Shown here piece after piece: positions 1 through 9,425 of a stretch of 64,000 nt of DNA. The notes beneath the pieces were generated by a model that was not told the DNA's origin, did not search any database, and saw only the letters and a program-made list of their open reading frames with translations. The position numbers and the translations under genes were made by a program. The stretch's first letter is position 1. Each line of letters starts with the position of its first letter. Origin of the DNA: Pseudomonadales bacterium (GTDB lineage Bacteria; Pseudomonadota; Gammaproteobacteria; Pseudomonadales; Porticoccaceae); contig JACKOF010000001.1 in assembly GCA_024234435.1 (NCBI GenBank), positions 1,054,001 to 1,118,000 on the forward strand, read 5' to 3'.

Positions 1-56
1 GAGGCTATATTACGGGAGAAACTATTCATGTGAATGGTGGCATGTATATGGCTTAA
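1..56 (+). CDS. fabG: 3-oxoacyl-ACP reductase, C-terminal end (partial)
   Basis: Only the last 17 codons are present, read in the frame that starts at base 3 and stops at TAA 54-56. The peptide contains GYITGETIHVNGGMYMA, the well-known C-terminus of FabG (E. coli ends GETLHVNGGMYMV). FabG reduces 3-oxoacyl-ACP with NADPH in fatty-acid elongation. It lies directly upstream of acpP, as in most gammaproteobacteria. The 176-bp gap to acpP probably holds the acpP promoter, but I could not fix its boxes. Confidence 0.9.
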   Translation, partial: GYITGETIHVNGGMYMA

Positions 57-232
57 CGCATTGAAAAATCAAATAAATACCAGTTTTTCAAGAAAGCGGT
101 TACGCATTTCGGGTTTTCGAGGTAAAATGCGCCCCCGAAGCACTGGTAAAACAGAATTCATGATGTCTGGAGAAATTGTGAGTACCAGGCAGCATTAACA
201 AACCTGACAAACATTAGGAGATATATTGCATC

Positions 233-469
233 ATGAGCAGCATTGAAGAACGTGTAGCTAAAATGGTTGCGGAACAATTGGGTGTTAAAGAGGAAGAGGT
301 TAAGTCTGAGTCTTCTTTTGTAGAAGATCTGGGTGCAGACTCACTTGATACCGTTGAATTGATTATGGCTTTGGAAGAGGAATTCGACACCGAAATTCCT
401 GATGAAGAAGCTGAAAAAATCGCAACTGTTCAGGATGCGGTTAACTACATAAACGCCAACTGCAGCTGA
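233..469 (+). CDS. acpP: Acyl carrier protein
   Basis: A 78-residue, very acidic protein. Ser37 in GADSLDTVEL is the site where 4'-phosphopantetheine is attached; the thiol of that arm carries growing acyl chains in type II fatty-acid synthesis. Length and sequence are those of housekeeping AcpP. The start follows AGGAGATATATTGCATC. It sits after fabG as usual, but the gene normally next, fabF, is absent; a strong terminator and then pabC follow instead. Confidence 0.98.
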   Translation: MSSIEERVAKMVAEQLGVKEEEVKSESSFVEDLGADSLDTVELIMALEEEFDTEIPDEEAEKIATVQDAVNYINANCS

Positions 470-484
470 TTTTTTGTAGTTTGT

Positions 485-519
485 AAAAAAGCCGCCCCGA
501 GCTGGGCGGCTTTTTTTTG
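485..519 (+). terminator. Rho-independent terminator after acpP
   Basis: GCCGCCC (491-497) pairs with GGGCGGC (504-510) around a short loop and is followed by eight T. It lies 15 bases after the acpP stop, so acpP transcription ends before pabC. Confidence 0.9.
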
Positions 520-586
520 CCACAAATTCAGCAACGACTGTTGGTTCCCTTTTTTGATACAGTGATATCTGATTTAATTCTCAGCA

Positions 587-1444
587 ATGAAACCTGCATC
601 CATGAAAAATTTCCCCGAAGGGCAGTGTAGTACCAGCTTTTTAAATGGAAAGTCTAGCGCTGAAGTCAGTGCTTTTAGTCGGGGGCTTTATTATGGTCAT
701 GGCGTGTTTGAGACCGTGCGAATTGCAAATGGCGAGGCTCCTCTTTGGGACTTGCACATCAAGCGCCTGATAAAAGGGTCTGAAAGACTGGGACTCGCTG
801 TTGCCGATAGGAAGTTGCTTGAACAATACCGTGATCAGTGTTTGTCTCTATCACCAGCGCATTGTGTTCTGAAAATAGTTGTTATGGCTGGGTCCGGCGG
901 GCGCGGGTATGCGGCTCCACCAGAGCTGTCAACGGATCATCTCTTCCAGAGCTTTGAGTTACCGGGTAGTTCATCGAGTGGGCAGACGGGTATCACGCTC
1001 TGGGTTTGTCAGCAGCGCTTGGCACATGCCCCGGTCTTGGCTGGCATGAAGCACCTGAATCGTCTTGAACAGATATTGGCTCGCTCAGAACAGCCGGTTG
1101 ATCGATACCCGGAGGGTTTAATGCTCGATCAGGGGAATAACGTTGTGGAGGCGATATCAAGCAATATTTTTTGCCTGAACAATGGGAAATGGCTAACTCC
1201 TGGATTGGGAGATTGTGGTGTAGCGGGTGTCATGAGGGAATACCTTATTAGTACGAATCCGGTAGAGGAGGCCAGGATCTGTCTGTCTGATTTACCTTCA
1301 ATGGAAGAAGTTTTTATCTGTAATTCAGTAAAGGGGATTCAGCCAGTAGTGGCCGTTGAAAATATTGCCCGTTGGGGTGTTGGTCCTCAAACCCTTTTAT
1401 GGCAAAGGCAGTTGGCTAGGGAGATACCATGCTTCGGGCATTGA
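587..1444 (+). CDS. pabC: Aminodeoxychorismate lyase
   Basis: A 285-residue class-IV PLP-dependent enzyme of the branched-chain-aminotransferase fold. It releases pyruvate from 4-amino-4-deoxychorismate to give p-aminobenzoate for folate. N-terminal FLNG...SRGLYYGHGVFETVR and the PLP-lysine region GMKHLNRLEQ (about residues 163-172) are typical. A second in-frame ATG lies at 602, so the first five residues are uncertain. It overlaps mltG by 16 bases, so the two are co-translated. The partner pabB is at 22.1-23.4 kb. Confidence 0.93.
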   Translation: MKPASMKNFPEGQCSTSFLNGKSSAEVSAFSRGLYYGHGVFETVRIANGEAPLWDLHIKRLIKGSERLGLAVADRKLLEQYRDQCLSLSPAHCVLKIVVMAGSGGRGYAAPPELSTDHLFQSFELPGSSSSGQTGITLWVCQQRLAHAPVLAGMKHLNRLEQILARSEQPVDRYPEGLMLDQGNNVVEAISSNIFCLNNGKWLTPGLGDCGVAGVMREYLISTNPVEEARICLSDLPSMEEVFICNSVKGIQPVVAVENIARWGVGPQTLLWQRQLAREIPCFGH

Positions 1445-2487
1445 AGCGGAGTTTGGCCAGTGTTTTACTGGTTGGGCTTGTTGTATTTTCCGGGTATTTT
1501 GTGCTGGTACAAAAATGCCTCAATCAGGTGTTGCAAATACCCGAAGCAGGGATGGTTCTGCATATTGATGAAGGCAGCAATTTAAGCCGCCTGTCGGCCA
1601 GTCTGGAACAGCAAGGCATTATATATGGGCGACGTTTATTACTCCTGCATGCCCGCATTAATGAACTGAATACTATTCATGCGGGTGAGTATCGGTTGGA
1701 ACCGGGGGAAACGCTGGCTCAGTTAATAGAAAAGCTGGCTGGTGGTGACGTAATTTACTACCAGATTACCTTTCCTGAAGGATTAACACTGAAGCAATGG
1801 TTGAAAATTATTGAGCAGCACCCGCAGTTCTCGGGTCACCCTGATATGCAGTCCGCAGACAGCAGCCGGTATCTGAATCAGCAAGTAGAGCAATTGAAAG
1901 CCACTTATTCATTGACCAGTGTCGAGGGTTGGCTGTTGCCAGAAACTTACCGCTTTAGCGGGGCGGATACCGTTTTCGGGATACTTTCCAGAGCGCATGA
2001 AAATATGCGTGAGGTACTTGAAAATGAGTGGGAGCAGCGACCTGTTGGTTTACCTTACGAGAATCCGTATGAAGCATTGATTATGGCTTCTATCGTGGAA
2101 AAGGAAACGGGTAAAGCTAGTGAACGTCAACAAATAGCAGGTGTCTTCGTCAGACGCATGGAAAAGGGCATGAAGCTGCAAACAGATCCGACAGTTATTT
2201 ATGGGTTGGGCAGCAGCTACAATGGCAACCTTACTCGGAGAGACCTGCGATCAAAAACTGCATACAATACCTATATGATCAAAGGATTACCCCCAACGCC
2301 GATTGCCATGCCTGGGCGTGCCGCGATTCACGCAGCACTTAATCCTGATGACAGCGATACCCTCTTTTTTGTGGCAAAAGGTGATGGCAGCCACGAGTTT
2401 TCGACAAGCCTGGAAGACCATGTTCAGGCCGTCAGGCAATACCAGTTACAACGACGGTCAGATTATCGCTCCTCACCTAACGAATAG
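1429..2487 (+). CDS. mltG: Endolytic murein transglycosylase MltG (YceG family)
   Basis: A 352-residue inner-membrane protein. One N-terminal membrane segment (about residues 10-28) is followed by a periplasmic YceG domain. The catalytic glutamate lies in ASIVEKET (about residue 224), and PTPIAMPGRAAIHAALNP is a conserved C-terminal motif. MltG cuts nascent glycan strands near the membrane and is thought to end peptidoglycan elongation. It starts inside the end of pabC and is followed after 14 bases by tmk. Confidence 0.95.
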   Translation: MLRALKRSLASVLLVGLVVFSGYFVLVQKCLNQVLQIPEAGMVLHIDEGSNLSRLSASLEQQGIIYGRRLLLLHARINELNTIHAGEYRLEPGETLAQLIEKLAGGDVIYYQITFPEGLTLKQWLKIIEQHPQFSGHPDMQSADSSRYLNQQVEQLKATYSLTSVEGWLLPETYRFSGADTVFGILSRAHENMREVLENEWEQRPVGLPYENPYEALIMASIVEKETGKASERQQIAGVFVRRMEKGMKLQTDPTVIYGLGSSYNGNLTRRDLRSKTAYNTYMIKGLPPTPIAMPGRAAIHAALNPDDSDTLFFVAKGDGSHEFSTSLEDHVQAVRQYQLQRRSDYRSSPNE

Positions 2488-2501
2488 GCAGTAGAAAAAC
2501 A

Positions 2502-3179
2502 ATGACACCAGAACGCGGCAAATTTATTACTATTGAGGGTACTGAAGGCGTTGGCAAGACGACTAATGTCGCTTTTATCTGTCAGTGGCTGGAGCAAAAC
2601 AATATCGATTTTGTTGCTACGAGAGAACCTGGCGGAACACCTTTTGCCGAATCTATTCGCGAGCTGTTATTGTCGAACAGGGATGAAGAGGTTGATGAAA
2701 ACAGCGAGCTGTTATTAATGTTCGCTGCCAGAGCGCAACATATTGCCCGACTGATCGAGCCTGCATTGGCATCTGGCAAGTGGGTGTTATGTGATCGATT
2801 TACCGATGCTACCTATGCATATCAAGGCGGGGGCAGAGGGATCGAATTGAACAAAATTGCACAACTTGAGAACCTGGTACAGGGTGATCTAAGGCCCGAC
2901 CTGACGCTGATTCTGGATATCCCTGTCGTGCAGGGGCTGGCCAGAGCCAGTGCTCGCAGTGAACCAGACAGATTTGAACAGGAACAGCAGATGTTCTTTG
3001 AGAATGTTCGGGATATGTACCTGTCGCTGGCGCTGCAGACCCCGGAACGGTATCGCGTCATTGACGCATCACAATCGCTGGCGGAAGTTTCAGACGCCAT
3101 TGCCAGAGTGTTGAATGATTTTTTAGCGGTACAACTGTCTGAGGAAAGGCAGGCAACCGACACGGGCTTCTCACCATGA
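2502..3179 (+). CDS. tmk: Thymidylate kinase
   Basis: A 225-residue enzyme that phosphorylates dTMP to dTDP. It has the P-loop GTEGVGKTT at residues 13-21, the DR motif in CDRFTDATYAYQGGGRG, and a lid region rich in Arg (ARASARSEPDRFE). It is slightly longer than the usual ~210 residues because of a C-terminal tail. The last four bases overlap the start of holB, so translation is probably coupled. Confidence 0.96.
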   Translation: MTPERGKFITIEGTEGVGKTTNVAFICQWLEQNNIDFVATREPGGTPFAESIRELLLSNRDEEVDENSELLLMFAARAQHIARLIEPALASGKWVLCDRFTDATYAYQGGGRGIELNKIAQLENLVQGDLRPDLTLILDIPVVQGLARASARSEPDRFEQEQQMFFENVRDMYLSLALQTPERYRVIDASQSLAEVSDAIARVLNDFLAVQLSEERQATDTGFSP

Positions 3180-4126
3180 CAGGCAAGGTGTTACCGGTTT
3201 TACCCTACAGCTGGCAGCAATCGCAATGGCAGCAGCTGCAGAAACTGATCGAGAATGAAAGATTGCCTCACGCCTTGCTATTGTCAGGCTGCAGCGATAT
3301 CGGCAAATTGCGATTCGCCAGAGCTCTAGCGCAACAACTTTTGTGTGAAGCTCCCATTCACGCCGGGGCATGTGGCCGCTGTAAACAGTGCGCGCTGGTG
3401 ATGGCCGGCAGCCATCCGGATTTGATCCGCCTGGAACCCGAAGGTGCGGGCAACGCCATAAAAATCGCTCAAATACGTACTGTGGGCAACTTTATGGCAA
3501 AAACCGCCCAGCAGGGAGGCTGGAAAGTGGTTTTAATTGAGCCTGCTGAGGCTATGAACGTCAGTTCGGCAAATGCCCTGCTGAAAAACCTTGAAGAGCC
3601 GGGAGACAAAACATTGTTAATTCTGGTCTCTCACCAGTTGGGAAGAATTCCGGCAACGGTTCGCAGCCGTTGTCGCATACTGAAGTTTCCACTGCCGTCG
3701 CAGGATTTTGTTACTTCCTGGTTGCGTCAGGTAGTAGGAGATGCGGAAGATATAAGCCAGTTGCTTCAGGTATCAGGGGGTAGACCCCTGAAAGCGTTGA
3801 GGTTGGTTGAAAGTGATGCTCTGACTAAGCGCAAGGAGTTTGAATCACTGCTGAATGATGTTGCCAGTGGTACACTGTCACCGATCAAAGCCGCTGATTG
3901 GTGCCGGGCGGAAGATTCGATTGAGACAGTTGAATGGTTGCAATTCAATGTTGCTGAACGTGTTCGGCAGAAGCCAGCTACCCGGGAAGGGCGTCTGCTT
4001 TTTCGGTTTCTGGACAAACTGAACGTGGCCAAGCAGCGTTTGCAGAGCTCTGCAAACCCGAATCCCCAGTTGTTGTGGGAGGAGTTGCTGCTGGACTGGC
4101 AGGCGTTGTTTGCCGCCAGTCGCTGA
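3176..4126 (+). CDS. holB: DNA polymerase III delta' subunit
   Basis: A 316-residue clamp-loader subunit that helps load the beta clamp at primer ends. The AAA+ fold is recognisable. The P-loop region GCSDIGKLRFA is degenerate, as expected for delta', which does not hydrolyse ATP. A zinc site is seen as C57, C66, C69 and C72 (CGRCKQC). The SRC motif is in ATVRSRCRIL. It lies in the conserved order tmk-holB-pilZ-tatD. Confidence 0.95.
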   Translation: MTGKVLPVLPYSWQQSQWQQLQKLIENERLPHALLLSGCSDIGKLRFARALAQQLLCEAPIHAGACGRCKQCALVMAGSHPDLIRLEPEGAGNAIKIAQIRTVGNFMAKTAQQGGWKVVLIEPAEAMNVSSANALLKNLEEPGDKTLLILVSHQLGRIPATVRSRCRILKFPLPSQDFVTSWLRQVVGDAEDISQLLQVSGGRPLKALRLVESDALTKRKEFESLLNDVASGTLSPIKAADWCRAEDSIETVEWLQFNVAERVRQKPATREGRLLFRFLDKLNVAKQRLQSSANPNPQLLWEELLLDWQALFAASR

Positions 4127-4224
4127 AATCAGGTTGGAACAGACCATTTCATTATTTTCAATATTAACTGCACACTGTAGACTTATGCTCATGTCATCAC
4201 ATTTCACAGCAGGTTATTGCCATT

Positions 4225-4578
4225 ATGGATAATTACGGTGCCGGGGTTAGAAACGGTATTCTTAATCTCAAGCTGAAAGAGCAACAGGATCTCTACCGGG
4301 CCTATATGCCTTTTGTCGAACATGGCGGGCTTTTTATTCCAACCAAGAAAGAATACATGTTGGGTGACGAGGTATTTGTACTGCTGGATTTAATCGATGA
4401 AAGTGAACGCATTCCGGTGACTGGTAAAGTGATCTGGGTAACGCCAAAAGGTATGGGGGGCAATCGCAATCAGGGTGTTGGGTTAAAGCTCGACAGTAAA
4501 CACGATGATCTGATGAAGAAAATTGAAGCCCATTTGGCAGGCATGCTTGACTCGGATAAGCCTACAGCAACAATGTAA
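4225..4578 (+). CDS. pilZ: PilZ-domain protein (type IV pilus PilZ type)
   Basis: A 117-residue protein matching the founding PilZ of Pseudomonas, which acts in type IV pilus assembly. The core contains GGLFIPTKKEYMLGDEVFVLL and GKVIWVTPKG. The RxxxR c-di-GMP-binding motif of most PilZ domains is missing at the N-terminus, as in that founding protein, so it probably does not bind c-di-GMP. It follows holB, its standard position, in its own reading unit with a 98-base leader. Confidence 0.9.
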   Translation: MDNYGAGVRNGILNLKLKEQQDLYRAYMPFVEHGGLFIPTKKEYMLGDEVFVLLDLIDESERIPVTGKVIWVTPKGMGGNRNQGVGLKLDSKHDDLMKKIEAHLAGMLDSDKPTATM

Positions 4579-4620
4579 GTACCTATTTTTGTCCACTTTC
4601 GAAACTAAAAGAGCTTTTTT

Positions 4621-5394
4621 ATGTTAGTGGATTCCCACTGCCATCTGGATCACCTGAAACTCGAAAACTACAACGGTTCCCTTGATTTACTTCTGGAGGC
4701 CGCCAGGAATAGGGGAATTACCCAGTTTTTGAGTGTTGGTGTGAACCTCGAAAAATCCCGTAAGTTAATAGACTTGGCCGAGCAGTATCCTGATGTTAGC
4801 GTTTCCATTGGGGTTCATCCTCTCCAGCAAAATTTGCCACCATTGCCTGAAATTGAAGAATTGTTGGCTTTGGGAGGCCATCAGCAAGTCATGGCTATTG
4901 GTGAAACCGGGCTAGACAATTTCTACAGTGCTGACACCCTGGATTGGCAGCGTGAAAGCTTTATTCGTCATCTGAAAGTTGCCGATCAGCTCAACAAGCC
5001 GGTTATTGTTCATACTCGCGAAGCCAGAAAGGAAACACTTGATATTCTTCGTGATCATGTGAATACCAACTCTGCTGGCGTTCTGCACTGCTTCACCGAA
5101 ACATTAGAGATGGCCCAAGCCGCCATGGAGTTGAATTTTTATATTTCCTTTTCAGGGATTATTACTTTCAATAATGCCAGCGAATTACGCGATGTTGTTA
5201 AACACATACCTATAGACCGGATTCTTGTAGAAACAGATTCGCCCTGGCTCGCGCCGGTTCCTTTTCGTGGCAAACAAAATGAACCGCAATATGTGTTGGA
5301 AGTCGCGCAATGTGTGGCAGATATTAAAGGTCTGAGCCTGCAAGAAGTTGCCGAAGCTACCTCTCACAACTTCAATCAGTTATTCTCAGCCTGA
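4621..5394 (+). CDS. TatD-family metal-dependent hydrolase
   Basis: A 257-residue TIM-barrel hydrolase of the TatD/YcfH group. The metal-binding motif DSHCHLDH is at residues 4-11, and GETGLDNF, HTREAR, LHCFTE and VETDSPWLAP carry the other ligands. Family members are DNases or deoxyribonuclease-like enzymes; YcfH has no settled role. It closes the fabG-acpP-pabC-mltG-tmk-holB-pilZ-tatD cluster. Confidence 0.92.
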   Translation: MLVDSHCHLDHLKLENYNGSLDLLLEAARNRGITQFLSVGVNLEKSRKLIDLAEQYPDVSVSIGVHPLQQNLPPLPEIEELLALGGHQQVMAIGETGLDNFYSADTLDWQRESFIRHLKVADQLNKPVIVHTREARKETLDILRDHVNTNSAGVLHCFTETLEMAQAAMELNFYISFSGIITFNNASELRDVVKHIPIDRILVETDSPWLAPVPFRGKQNEPQYVLEVAQCVADIKGLSLQEVAEATSHNFNQLFSA

Positions 5395-5400
5395 GTCTTG

Positions 5401-6156
5401 CTAGTCAGTACCCGTTCCTGCGCCTCTGCTTGAGCTAAAGCCGCCATCCACAACGAACTCTGAACCCGTCGCAAAGCTTGATTCATCAGATGCCAGGAAA
5501 AGAACCATATTGGCAATATCGTCCGGCTTACCCATGCGATGTAGCAATGAGTTTTCACTTGCCTCTTGCTCGGAAAGTATACCTTCAAGCATAGCCGTAT
5601 CAATATAACCGGGGTGGACAGAGTTCACGCGAATGCCGTATTGGCCATAATCTACCGCCGCAGCTTTGGTAAGCCCACGAACAGCAAATTTCGAAGCGGT
5701 ATAACTGGAAGAGCTGGGCACAGCAACCAGACCTGAAATCGAAGAAATATTAATGATTGAACCACCACCTGCTGCACGCATGGAGGCGAACACAGCTTTC
5801 ATACCCAGAAATACAGAGACCAAGTTAATATCCATCACACGGCGAAATTCAGCTTCGTCAACGGTTTCCAGCGAACCCAGGGACAGTATCCCGGCACAAT
5901 TGACGAGCACATCAATGTCGCCGAAGGTTGACCGGGCATGCTCAACAACCTTGTTCCAATCTTTTTCACTACTAACATCGTGCTTTATAAAAACAGCGTT
6001 AGCGCCAAGGCTGTCGGCTAAATTTTGACCTTTTTGTTCAGCAATATCGGTCAGAACAACTTTCGCCCCTTCTTCGATAAAGCGGGAGGCAAACGCTGCC
6101 CCCATTCCCTGGGCTGCGCCAGTAACAATAGCGACTTTTCCTTCTACTCTTTTCAT
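5401..6156 (-). CDS. SDR-family oxidoreductase
   Basis: A 251-residue short-chain dehydrogenase with a Rossmann fold. The cofactor motif VTGAAQGMG is at residues 11-19, NCAG at 87-90, the catalytic Ser in NISSISG, and YTASK at 152-156. The C-terminal GSEFVVDGG is typical of classical SDRs that resemble hydroxysteroid or 3-oxoacyl reductases. Asp37 after the second strand (VVLTDIA) suggests NAD(H). I chose the Met preceding KRVEGKVAIVTG (6156) over an upstream Met, since it has GGAGAT 10-14 bases before it. Its substrate is unknown. Confidence 0.85.
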   Translation of the reverse strand: MKRVEGKVAIVTGAAQGMGAAFASRFIEEGAKVVLTDIAEQKGQNLADSLGANAVFIKHDVSSEKDWNKVVEHARSTFGDIDVLVNCAGILSLGSLETVDEAEFRRVMDINLVSVFLGMKAVFASMRAAGGGSIINISSISGLVAVPSSSSYTASKFAVRGLTKAAAVDYGQYGIRVNSVHPGYIDTAMLEGILSEQEASENSLLHRMGKPDDIANMVLFLASDESSFATGSEFVVDGGFSSSRGAGTGTD

Positions 6157-6273
6157 GCAGGTACATCTCCATATATTGTGAAAACTAATCAAAGCAATTG
6201 TAACGATCTACTTCACGAAGCAGGTTATGTTAACTACTCTGGTATAACTAACCAAGGATACCCGGAGAAGGAT

Positions 6274-7722
6274 ATGAAAAAGTTAACAACAGCAGCAGGT
6301 TGCCCTGTCGCCAACAACCAAAATGTCAAAACGGCGGGCCCTAGAGGACCTCAATTGCTTGAAGATGTCTGGTTTCTTGAAAAGCTGGCACACTTTGATC
6401 GCGAAGTTGTCCCCGAACGTCGAATGCATGCAAAAGGCTCAGCTGCCTATGGTACGTTCACGGTAACAGGCGATATTACCCAGTACACGCGAGCAAAAAT
6501 ATTTTCTCAGCTGGGCAAAGAAACCGAACTCTTTGCACGTTTTACCACTGTCGCGGGCGAACGCGGTGCGGCTGACGCCGAGCGAGATATTCGCGGATTT
6601 GCTATTAAGTTTTATACCGAAGAGGGCAACTGGGATCTGGTAGGAAACAATACCCCCGTGTTCTTTCTCCGCGACCCATTAAAATTCCCTGATCTTAATC
6701 ACGCTGTGAAACGGGATCCGAGAACAAATATGCGCAGTGCGCAGAATAACTGGGATTTCTGGACATCGCTTCCTGAAGCGCTACATCAGGTTACCATCGT
6801 GATGAGCGATAGGGGAATACCGGCCACGTATCGTCATATGCATGGATTCGGTAGTCATACATTCAGTATGATCAATGCCAACAATGAACGTGTATGGGTA
6901 AAATTTCACTTCAAATCCAACCAGGGCATTAAAAACCTGACAGACCAGGAAGCAGAAGCCGTTATAGGGAAAGACCGCGAAAGCCACCAGGCTGACTTAT
7001 ACAATGCCATTGAGACGGGAGAATATCCTTCCTGGGTACTGAGTATTCAGGTTATGACTGAAGAGCAAGCTGAGAACTCTCCGTTCAATCCTTTTGACTT
7101 AACCAAAGTTTGGCCACACAGCGATTACCCTTTAATTGAAGTCGGCACTATGGAGCTCAATCGAAACCCTGAAAACTTCTTTGCAGAAGTAGAGCAATCC
7201 GCATTTAACCCAGCCAGTATCGTACCGGGAATCAGTTTCTCTCCCGACAAAATGCTTCAGGGCCGCTTGTTTTCGTATGGTGATGCACAGCGCTACCGCT
7301 TGGGTGTTAATCATCATCAAATACCGGTAAATGCGCCACGATGTCCGGTTAACAGCTACCACCGCGATGGCTCAATGCGAGTTGACGGTAACTACGGTAG
7401 TACCATTGGCTACGAACCTAATAGCCAGGGAGTGTGGGCTGAACAGCCTGATTTCTCAGAGCCACCGTTATCGCTATCCGGAGCGGCGGCACATTGGGAT
7501 CATCGCGAAGACGAGGATTACTATTCTCAACCCGGGCAGTTATTCAGGTTGATGTCAGACAAGCAAAAGCAGGCGCTGTTTGATAACACGGCTGCGTCTA
7601 TAAGTGGGGCGAGTGTTGATGTTCAGAAACGGCATATCGCCAACTGTTTAAAAGCTGACACCGATTACGGTGCCGGTGTGGCAAACGCTCTCGGCATAAA
7701 GCTTACTACGCTTAACCAGTAA
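6274..7722 (+). CDS. katA: Monofunctional haem catalase
   Basis: A 482-residue small-subunit catalase that converts hydrogen peroxide to water and oxygen. Distal His52 lies in RRMHAKGSAAYG, the distal Asn in GNNTPVFFLRDP, and the proximal haem Tyr in RLFSYGDAQRYRLG (about residue 335). The frame is open upstream to 6025, inside the divergent SDR gene. The start at 6274 is chosen because GGAGAAGG lies just before it and homology begins there. It is divergent from the SDR gene with a 117-bp gap. Confidence 0.95.
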   Translation: MKKLTTAAGCPVANNQNVKTAGPRGPQLLEDVWFLEKLAHFDREVVPERRMHAKGSAAYGTFTVTGDITQYTRAKIFSQLGKETELFARFTTVAGERGAADAERDIRGFAIKFYTEEGNWDLVGNNTPVFFLRDPLKFPDLNHAVKRDPRTNMRSAQNNWDFWTSLPEALHQVTIVMSDRGIPATYRHMHGFGSHTFSMINANNERVWVKFHFKSNQGIKNLTDQEAEAVIGKDRESHQADLYNAIETGEYPSWVLSIQVMTEEQAENSPFNPFDLTKVWPHSDYPLIEVGTMELNRNPENFFAEVEQSAFNPASIVPGISFSPDKMLQGRLFSYGDAQRYRLGVNHHQIPVNAPRCPVNSYHRDGSMRVDGNYGSTIGYEPNSQGVWAEQPDFSEPPLSLSGAAAHWDHREDEDYYSQPGQLFRLMSDKQKQALFDNTAASISGASVDVQKRHIANCLKADTDYGAGVANALGIKLTTLNQ

Positions 7723-8099
7723 TCGAGAAAGAATGATTCAGCAGCCGAAAACCTCCTGGCAGAAACCGGATCTCTGCCAGGATGCCATCAACAATACACT
7801 TTATTTATTATTTACCCGCATCACGCTAAATACAGGTTGTTTTCGCAATCATAGACTAATTTGTGTACCTAAAGTGGCATTTTTGCGCCCTGATGATTCA
7901 AGCAGCTAATAAAAATTACAACTGTAAATCGGGAAATAACTCTGGATCTTAGATCAGCGAATCTGCTTTTTAGGTGTGTTCAGTTAATACTTCAAACTGC
8001 GCCCTTGTTTAGAAATACGCCATCGCTGTGCTACTATTCATGCCGCTAAAGTACAGCGCAGAACCTCAGCTGTTAAAACTCTTTTAAGTCGATTTCGCC
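7723..8099. other. 377-bp intergenic region with one stem-loop
   Basis: No coding sequence was recognised in six frames. A perfect 9-bp stem (CCTGGCAGA at 7755-7763 with TCTGCCAGG at 7773-7781, loop of nine) lies 32 bases after katA. It may end the catalase mRNA, although no T-run follows. The rest is AT-rich and presumably holds the promoter of the following hydrolase gene. Confidence 0.5.
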
Positions 8100-8756
8100 A
8101 TGTCAAAAACCAGCTCTTCAGAAAATAGATCCTACATCGTCAAAACCTTTCCCGTAGGTCCGATACAGTGTAATTGTTCCATTATTGGCGACCCTGTCAC
8201 CAAGAAAGCGCTGGTAGTAGATCCAGGTGGTGACGCCGACAAAATTATCGCCTTGCTCAAGGAACTTGATTTAAAAGTGGTCGCTATCATCCACACCCAC
8301 GCGCATCTTGATCACATACTCGCTGCGGGGGAAATAAAAAAAGCCACGGGTGCACCAATCTATCTACACGAAGAAGATCGTTTTCTGTGGGATATGCTGG
8401 ACCAACAATGTGCCATGTTTGGTATTCCTTACAGCCCTATACCCGATCCGGATCATTATCTGGCCGACGATCAGGATCTGGGTTGCTGTGGTGGAGTGGC
8501 CATTCATACCCCCGGCCATACTCCAGGTTCTACCAGTTTCTGGTTTGAGGAAAGTAAAACCCTGATTGCCGGTGATACTCTGTTTAAAGGCAGTATTGGC
8601 CGCACAGACCTTTGGGGTGGTGATTTTGATACCATCGCCAAATCGATAAAAGAAAGAATATATTCACTGGATGAAGAAGCCGAAGTCATTACCGGACACG
8701 GGCCAAGCACCACAATTGGTGACGAAAAAGTCGGCAATATGTTCGTGAAAGGTTGA
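8100..8756 (+). CDS. MBL-fold metallo-hydrolase (glyoxalase II-like)
   Basis: A 218-residue metallo-beta-lactamase-fold protein. The metal motif HTHAHLDH is at residues 65-72, with further ligands in HTPGHTPGS, AGDTLF and the final TGHGPSTT. This is the YcbL/GloB-like group of thioesterases that includes type II glyoxalase II enzymes; the natural substrate cannot be read from sequence. A short intergenic stretch separates it from the dUTPase gene and both may be one transcript. Confidence 0.85.
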   Translation: MSKTSSSENRSYIVKTFPVGPIQCNCSIIGDPVTKKALVVDPGGDADKIIALLKELDLKVVAIIHTHAHLDHILAAGEIKKATGAPIYLHEEDRFLWDMLDQQCAMFGIPYSPIPDPDHYLADDQDLGCCGGVAIHTPGHTPGSTSFWFEESKTLIAGDTLFKGSIGRTDLWGGDFDTIAKSIKERIYSLDEEAEVITGHGPSTTIGDEKVGNMFVKG

Positions 8757-8795
8757 TAAATCACCACTGATCAATGTTATTTAAAGGAATGCTTA

Positions 8796-9425
8796 ATGAA
8801 ACAACAGCTTCTCACCATGCTTGAACTGCAAGACGGTATGAACAGCAAAGTAAACCCGAATTGGGTTGAACAAAACTACGAGTGGTACCGGGCAATCTGG
8901 ATTGAATGTGCTGAATTACTCGATCATTACGGCTGGAAATGGTGGAAAAAACAAACACCTGACCAAGAGCAGGTGGTGCTGGAATTAGTTGACATCTGGC
9001 ACTTTGGCTTGAGTATCCTGCTATTAACAGGGGAGAGCAGAGAAACCATTGTGTCCTACGCTGAAAGCCAGCTTAAAGTGAATGAGCCAGGCAGCAACTT
9101 CCCTGCCGACCTTGAGTCTTTTGCGCTGATAACACTGCACACCAAGGGGTTTGATGTCGCCGGGTTTGCTACGCTTATGGCGGATATCGGATTGTCATTT
9201 GACGAGCTATACACGCGCTACGTGGGTAAAAACGTTCTCAACTTTTTTCGTCAGGACTATGGCTATCAGGATGGCAGTTATCACAAGCAGTGGGGCGGCA
9301 AGGAAGACAACGAACACTTGGTAGAAGTAATAGATAGCCTGGACCATAGCAGCCGCAGCTTTAAAGACGATGTTTACTCCGCTTTACAACAACGCTACCA
9401 GGAGCTGAACAACGTATCGGCCTGA
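8796..9425 (+). CDS. Dimeric (all-alpha) dUTP diphosphatase
   Basis: A 209-residue member of the dUTPase_2 family, related to MazG-type NTP pyrophosphohydrolases. It hydrolyses dUTP to dUMP and diphosphate. The metal-binding motifs EXXE (E37, E40) and EXXD (E63, D66) are seen in IECAELLDHYGWKWW and LELVDIWHF. This family is less common in gammaproteobacteria than trimeric Dut, so it may supplement or replace that enzyme. The start follows AAAGGAATGCTT. Confidence 0.85.
   Translation: MKQQLLTMLELQDGMNSKVNPNWVEQNYEWYRAIWIECAELLDHYGWKWWKKQTPDQEQVVLELVDIWHFGLSILLLTGESRETIVSYAESQLKVNEPGSNFPADLESFALITLHTKGFDVAGFATLMADIGLSFDELYTRYVGKNVLNFFRQDYGYQDGSYHKQWGGKEDNEHLVEVIDSLDHSSRSFKDDVYSALQQRYQELNNVSA

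Noticed and set aside
6025..6273. N-terminal extension of the catalase frame
   Set aside because: It lies inside the divergent SDR gene, has no catalase homology, and a good ribosome-binding site marks 6274.
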